DNA from: Cloeon dipterum
Taxonomy: Eukaryota; Arthropoda; Insecta; Ephemeroptera; Baetidae
Direction: 5' to 3'
DNA length: 64,000 nt
Assembly: GCF_949628265.1 (NCBI RefSeq)
Contig: NC_088788.1
Coordinates: 30,552,335 to 30,616,334 of the forward strand
Positions 60,901-64,000 of the stretch are shown here, piece by piece (position 1 is the stretch's first letter; each line of letters begins with the position of its first letter). A program made the translations under genes and the position numbers. The notes beneath the pieces were generated by a model. That model had not been told where the DNA came from, ran no database searches, and saw nothing but the letters and a program-made list of their open reading frames with translations.

Positions 60901-63107
60901 AGGTCTGCAAGTGGCGTGTTTCGGCTCAGTTTAATTGGCCGTCAGACAGTGCAAAAGTTTGCCAGTTTGGAAACACAGACGAGCCAAGTTGGGCGATATG
61001 AGGAGTTGCATTTGGGGAGCAGGGGTGCTTGATACGGCCGGCGGGTTAGGGGGTGGGTCGATGTGAGTCGCGACCGTCGGACCGACCGCAGCAGCAGCAG
61101 CAGTCGCCATAGCAACCGCGAACCACGGTCGACTGCTGCTTCTTCTCCGTCGCCCTCGCAGACTTTCGTCTTCTTCCCTCTTTCCACGCCAAAAGCAGGG
61201 AAAAGAAAGAGCCGAATTTTGGCCACCGGCCAGCCGCCGACCTGTTTTTCTGTTCTAGTTTCGCGTTCGTGGCACCAGGCAGCCGGCATTTCAACTGGCG
61301 CACACGAATTTGCATTGGAACGAATTTGGCTTTGCATATTTTTTAGTTCGAAGCCTTAATTTTCAGCTTCCGCCTCGTCTCCGCGCACTGATTATTTTAT
61401 CGCGCGCCCCGCAGTGTATCGCACTGCGTTGTTATGTGCGGGCGCATCGTACTGATACGGCATCACGTCACGCGCGTTTACAGTTTCGAGAATGTTAACA
61501 AGCGCAATTAGTATGACGAAGAGTAAGCACTTATATCGTTTTGAAAACAGTTAAAAGCAGGAGCTACACTCACTGCCACTCCTGCCAGTGATCGACCCTG
61601 AGTCTTCAAGCACTTCCTTTCGACCCAAAATTTATATAGTTTTCAAATGAAACAATAGCCATTATGTTTTATTTCAGCCTCGAAAAACGCAACAGAGAAA
61701 TATAATTAATGTCATAATTAATGAGAACGAGACATGAATTTTAACCTAGCCTAGCGTTTTTTTTTAATTAAAGCAATGAATTAATTTCCTCAATTGTCGC
61801 ACTATCTTGAGACTCTGTCATCAAGACTCTGTCATAATTGGGGTTCTCAGCATGCGAAATGCCAATTAATCAATACAACGTTATAAATGAAATTTTAAAA
61901 TATAAAAATTTGTAACTGACCATCCAATGTACCACGGCTTGGTGTCTGGCGCTAGGGAGACTCTGTCAGGGTCCATGTTGAGGGCGTCGCGTAGTGTGGA
62001 GAATTCTGTGCGGAAAGGGAAAAACTGGCAGTCACTCTCGATGGCGCGGTAGGCGTCAGGATAGGCCTCGTAGACGGAGCGGAAGAAGGCCGGGCTGAAG
62101 ACCCTGAGGGCTGACCAGTCGGCGGCGGCACCTCGCACCACCACTGGGCGCGAGGCATACGCCAGCATGGCGAACTGGGCTCTGGTCGGAGCGTGCAGCT
62201 CGTGCGCTGCGTCGACGCCAACGCACACGCTCTCGCAGTCAGTCTCCGTGCGCGACGCCTCCATCAGAAGAAAGTTGTTGGCCACCACGCAGCGACTCTC
62301 AAAAGCACTCTAAAATCAGTTGGGCCGCGAAACATAAAAATTCCTTAAAGGATAAGTGACAGTTTAAGTCAGGACCTGTGGTGATAAGGGATTAGGCGAC
62401 TCACATTCCACAAGGATTGAAAAAATAGAACCAACATTTTTGTCAGGTTAAGCCGTGCTCATTGTATATGAGGCATTGAGAAACAGTTTAGAATTCATTT
62501 AATGGATAGTTCAATGTCCCAAAAAATCACGTCTTTTGTTGGTAATTGTAAGCTTTTGTTACAATTTATCTCACCGTTTTCTTCCTAATCTCCGCTTAAA
62601 AATCCTTTTGTAATGGTCACGTAAAAGTCAAAATGAGGAAAGGCAAAGACGGGAGGGAAACGTATTTTTTAAAGAAAAAAACTGTTCAGTGGTACAAATA
62701 GAGTAAGTATAGGAAAAAACGCTGCTAAAAGATCATACAATACAGAATATAAATAAATTAGAGTTCCACGTCGACTTCACATGTGGACGATTAAAGTGGC
62801 AGTGTGTCGTCATTTAGAAAAAACTCATTGGTCTCAATTTCACAACCGCGTTTTGGACGAAAAATGGAAGTAGTGGAGTTACCCTGAGAATCTCATCCTG
62901 CAGGTTAGGCACAGCGAGGACAATGGCCAGGAGCAGGACGATAAAAGCGCCGACCACTCCGCAAATAGCACGGCGCGCCCCGTGACCTGGTGGAAGGTCA
63001 TGCTTCGAGGCAGGGAGGCATATGGCTCTCAGGTCACTGACGCTCAGGTCTGTCCTGAGCAGGAGGCGGCGGTGCAGGGCGCGCAGTTCGACCTGCCGCC
63101 GCTCCAT
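57927..63107 (-). CDS. Membrane-anchored JmjC/cupin-type 2-oxoglutarate oxygenase
   Basis: Five exons, 63107-62883, 62309-61921, 58940-58811, 58503-58374 and 58012-57927, give 319 residues in phase. The ATG at 63107 is the first in its frame after a stop. Residues 48-66 form a single transmembrane segment without a preceding cleavable leader, suggesting a type II membrane protein with the catalytic domain in the secretory lumen. The JmjC-like domain covers about 125-319. It contains RPVVVRGAAADW, KPWYIGWSNCD, DWIFMGGPGPGAAMHLDYVS, SGSKTWRL and NQWYHDTFVNPGELSI. The Fe(II) facial triad is present as His248-x-Asp250 and His301. The family uses Fe(II) and 2-oxoglutarate to hydroxylate or demethylate proteins; the substrate here is unknown. 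I do not recognise a specific orthologue. Confidence 0.83.
58941..61920. other. Large intron 2 of the JmjC gene
   Basis: About 3 kb of intron without recognised exons. GC-richer blocks lie at 59160-59420 and 60940-61500; the latter includes a (CAG)n-like run near 61088. An 80-codon plus-strand frame at 59408-59650 has no known domain or splice context. The GC-rich blocks may be regulatory. Confidence 0.5.
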
Positions 63108-64000
63108 CCTCCGACGTCCGCGTCCCACAGCATACTGAAATTTCGCTCAGCTCGGCCGGCGCGCAGCCCACTCGCGCTCCCGCCCGCAAGCTTCGCCGCT
63201 GTGCCGTCAGGGCGCATACCATTCAGCCAGAGTCCAAAGTACCGTTCAAACTGGCCCTAGAGGGTAGAGCTGCAAACTTAAACAATGAAAGGGGTTAAAA
63301 ATTTTTAAAAGATTAAATTAGTCTTCTGGAAAAATCCTTGAGCACAATTAATGCCCAAATTAAATGGTGTAAATAATGTTTAAATAAACAATTTGAATTC
63401 TAAACGTACCCTCACGCTAATATCTTGAGCCACTTCAATGGAAGCTATATATTAAGATAAAAGGGATCTAGGATATTAAAAGAGTATAATGATTTTTTTT
63501 TTAAGATTACAACCCACAGTCTTTTATTGGTTTAATACATGATCAACAAATCCACAGGGTGAAATTCTGTCGGTCTAGGATCTGCTTTGCAAAACTTCAT
63601 GCGCCTGCCTGCACTGATGAAAAGCTATTCATCGAAACAATCTATATACTTGCATACATGTATAGATACATAAGGAGTATACATAATATAACCATAATAA
63701 CTGTGTAACTTGGTATAATACACTTTTCAACTTTTGATGGGTCAGAGTATACAAAAGATACAGTAAAAAACCGAAAGTGCGCGTATAAACTGAATTATTG
63801 TGCACTCAAGCAACCGATAATCACAGAGCAAAAGGTAAAAGTGTCGATTAATAAATACAAAAGAGCTGATTAGTCAAGGAAAATCGGTTAAATGCACGAG
63901 CAGATTTCAACATAAAAATGCCCTTTGGAGCAATTCACAAGTTAGTTTTAATCCGGGCGAAATACTTTATGGTAGGTAGGCCTTCATCCAAAAAGCTGCA
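63108..64000. other. Upstream region of the JmjC gene and window edge
   Basis: The GC-rich 63108-63260 is the likely promoter/5' UTR of the JmjC gene. Further right the DNA is AT-rich. A minus-strand AATAAA at about 63513 could be the 3' end signal of another minus-strand gene lying beyond the window, whose 3' UTR would then fill 63540-64000. No coding exon is visible. Confidence 0.4.

Overview
The window is insect (at least arthropod) nuclear DNA. Genes are split into many exons with GT-AG introns, several only 48-64 bp long, and are separated by AT-rich non-coding DNA. The proteins include an RR-1 chitin-binding cuticle protein, a Hamlet/PRDM zinc-finger factor and a Nuf/Rab11-FIP3 homologue. 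CpG-containing words such as GCGCGC are frequent in the GC-rich blocks, so strong CpG depletion is not obvious. I cannot name the order or species.

Layout. 1-7.6 kb: non-coding, with a long (GA)n and a long (AT)n microsatellite. 7.7-8.9 kb (minus): the last two recognisable coding exons of hamlet (three C-terminal C2H2 fingers and two CtBP-type motifs). 8.9-32.6 kb: about 24 kb with no exon I can support. GC-rich blocks alternate with AT-rich stretches, as expected for the large 5' introns and regulatory landscape of a developmental regulator; the upstream hamlet exons are not recognised here. 32.8-35.8 kb (minus): a six-exon gene for a secretory-pathway, histidine-rich, hydrophobic and six-cysteine protein of unknown function. 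37.2-39.8 kb (minus): an eleven-exon sialate O-acetylesterase homologue whose catalytic motifs are degraded, so probably a pseudoenzyme. 39.8-47 kb: mostly empty, with a GC-rich block at 43.1-43.6 kb that may be a distal promoter. 47.0-54.9 kb (plus): nuclear fallout (nuf), with eleven assembled coding exons and a second, internal first exon at 51.45 kb giving a shorter protein with the same coiled coil and Rab11-binding end. 55.6-56.9 kb (minus): a three-exon RR-1 cuticle gene with a clear TATA promoter, convergent with nuf. 57.9-63.1 kb (minus): a five-exon membrane-anchored JmjC/cupin-type oxygenase. The right edge may carry the 3' end of a further minus-strand gene.

The genes do not form an obvious pathway. 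All spliced models were assembled by hand from splice signals and checked for phase continuity; totals are multiples of three (407, 517, 476/331, 185 and 319 residues). The observations most worth a second look are the catalytically dead SIAE-like protein, the odd membrane topology of the His-rich protein, the internal nuf promoter/exon, the in-frame stop-free intron inside a hamlet zinc finger, and a small inverted-repeat element at 32.35-32.48 kb.
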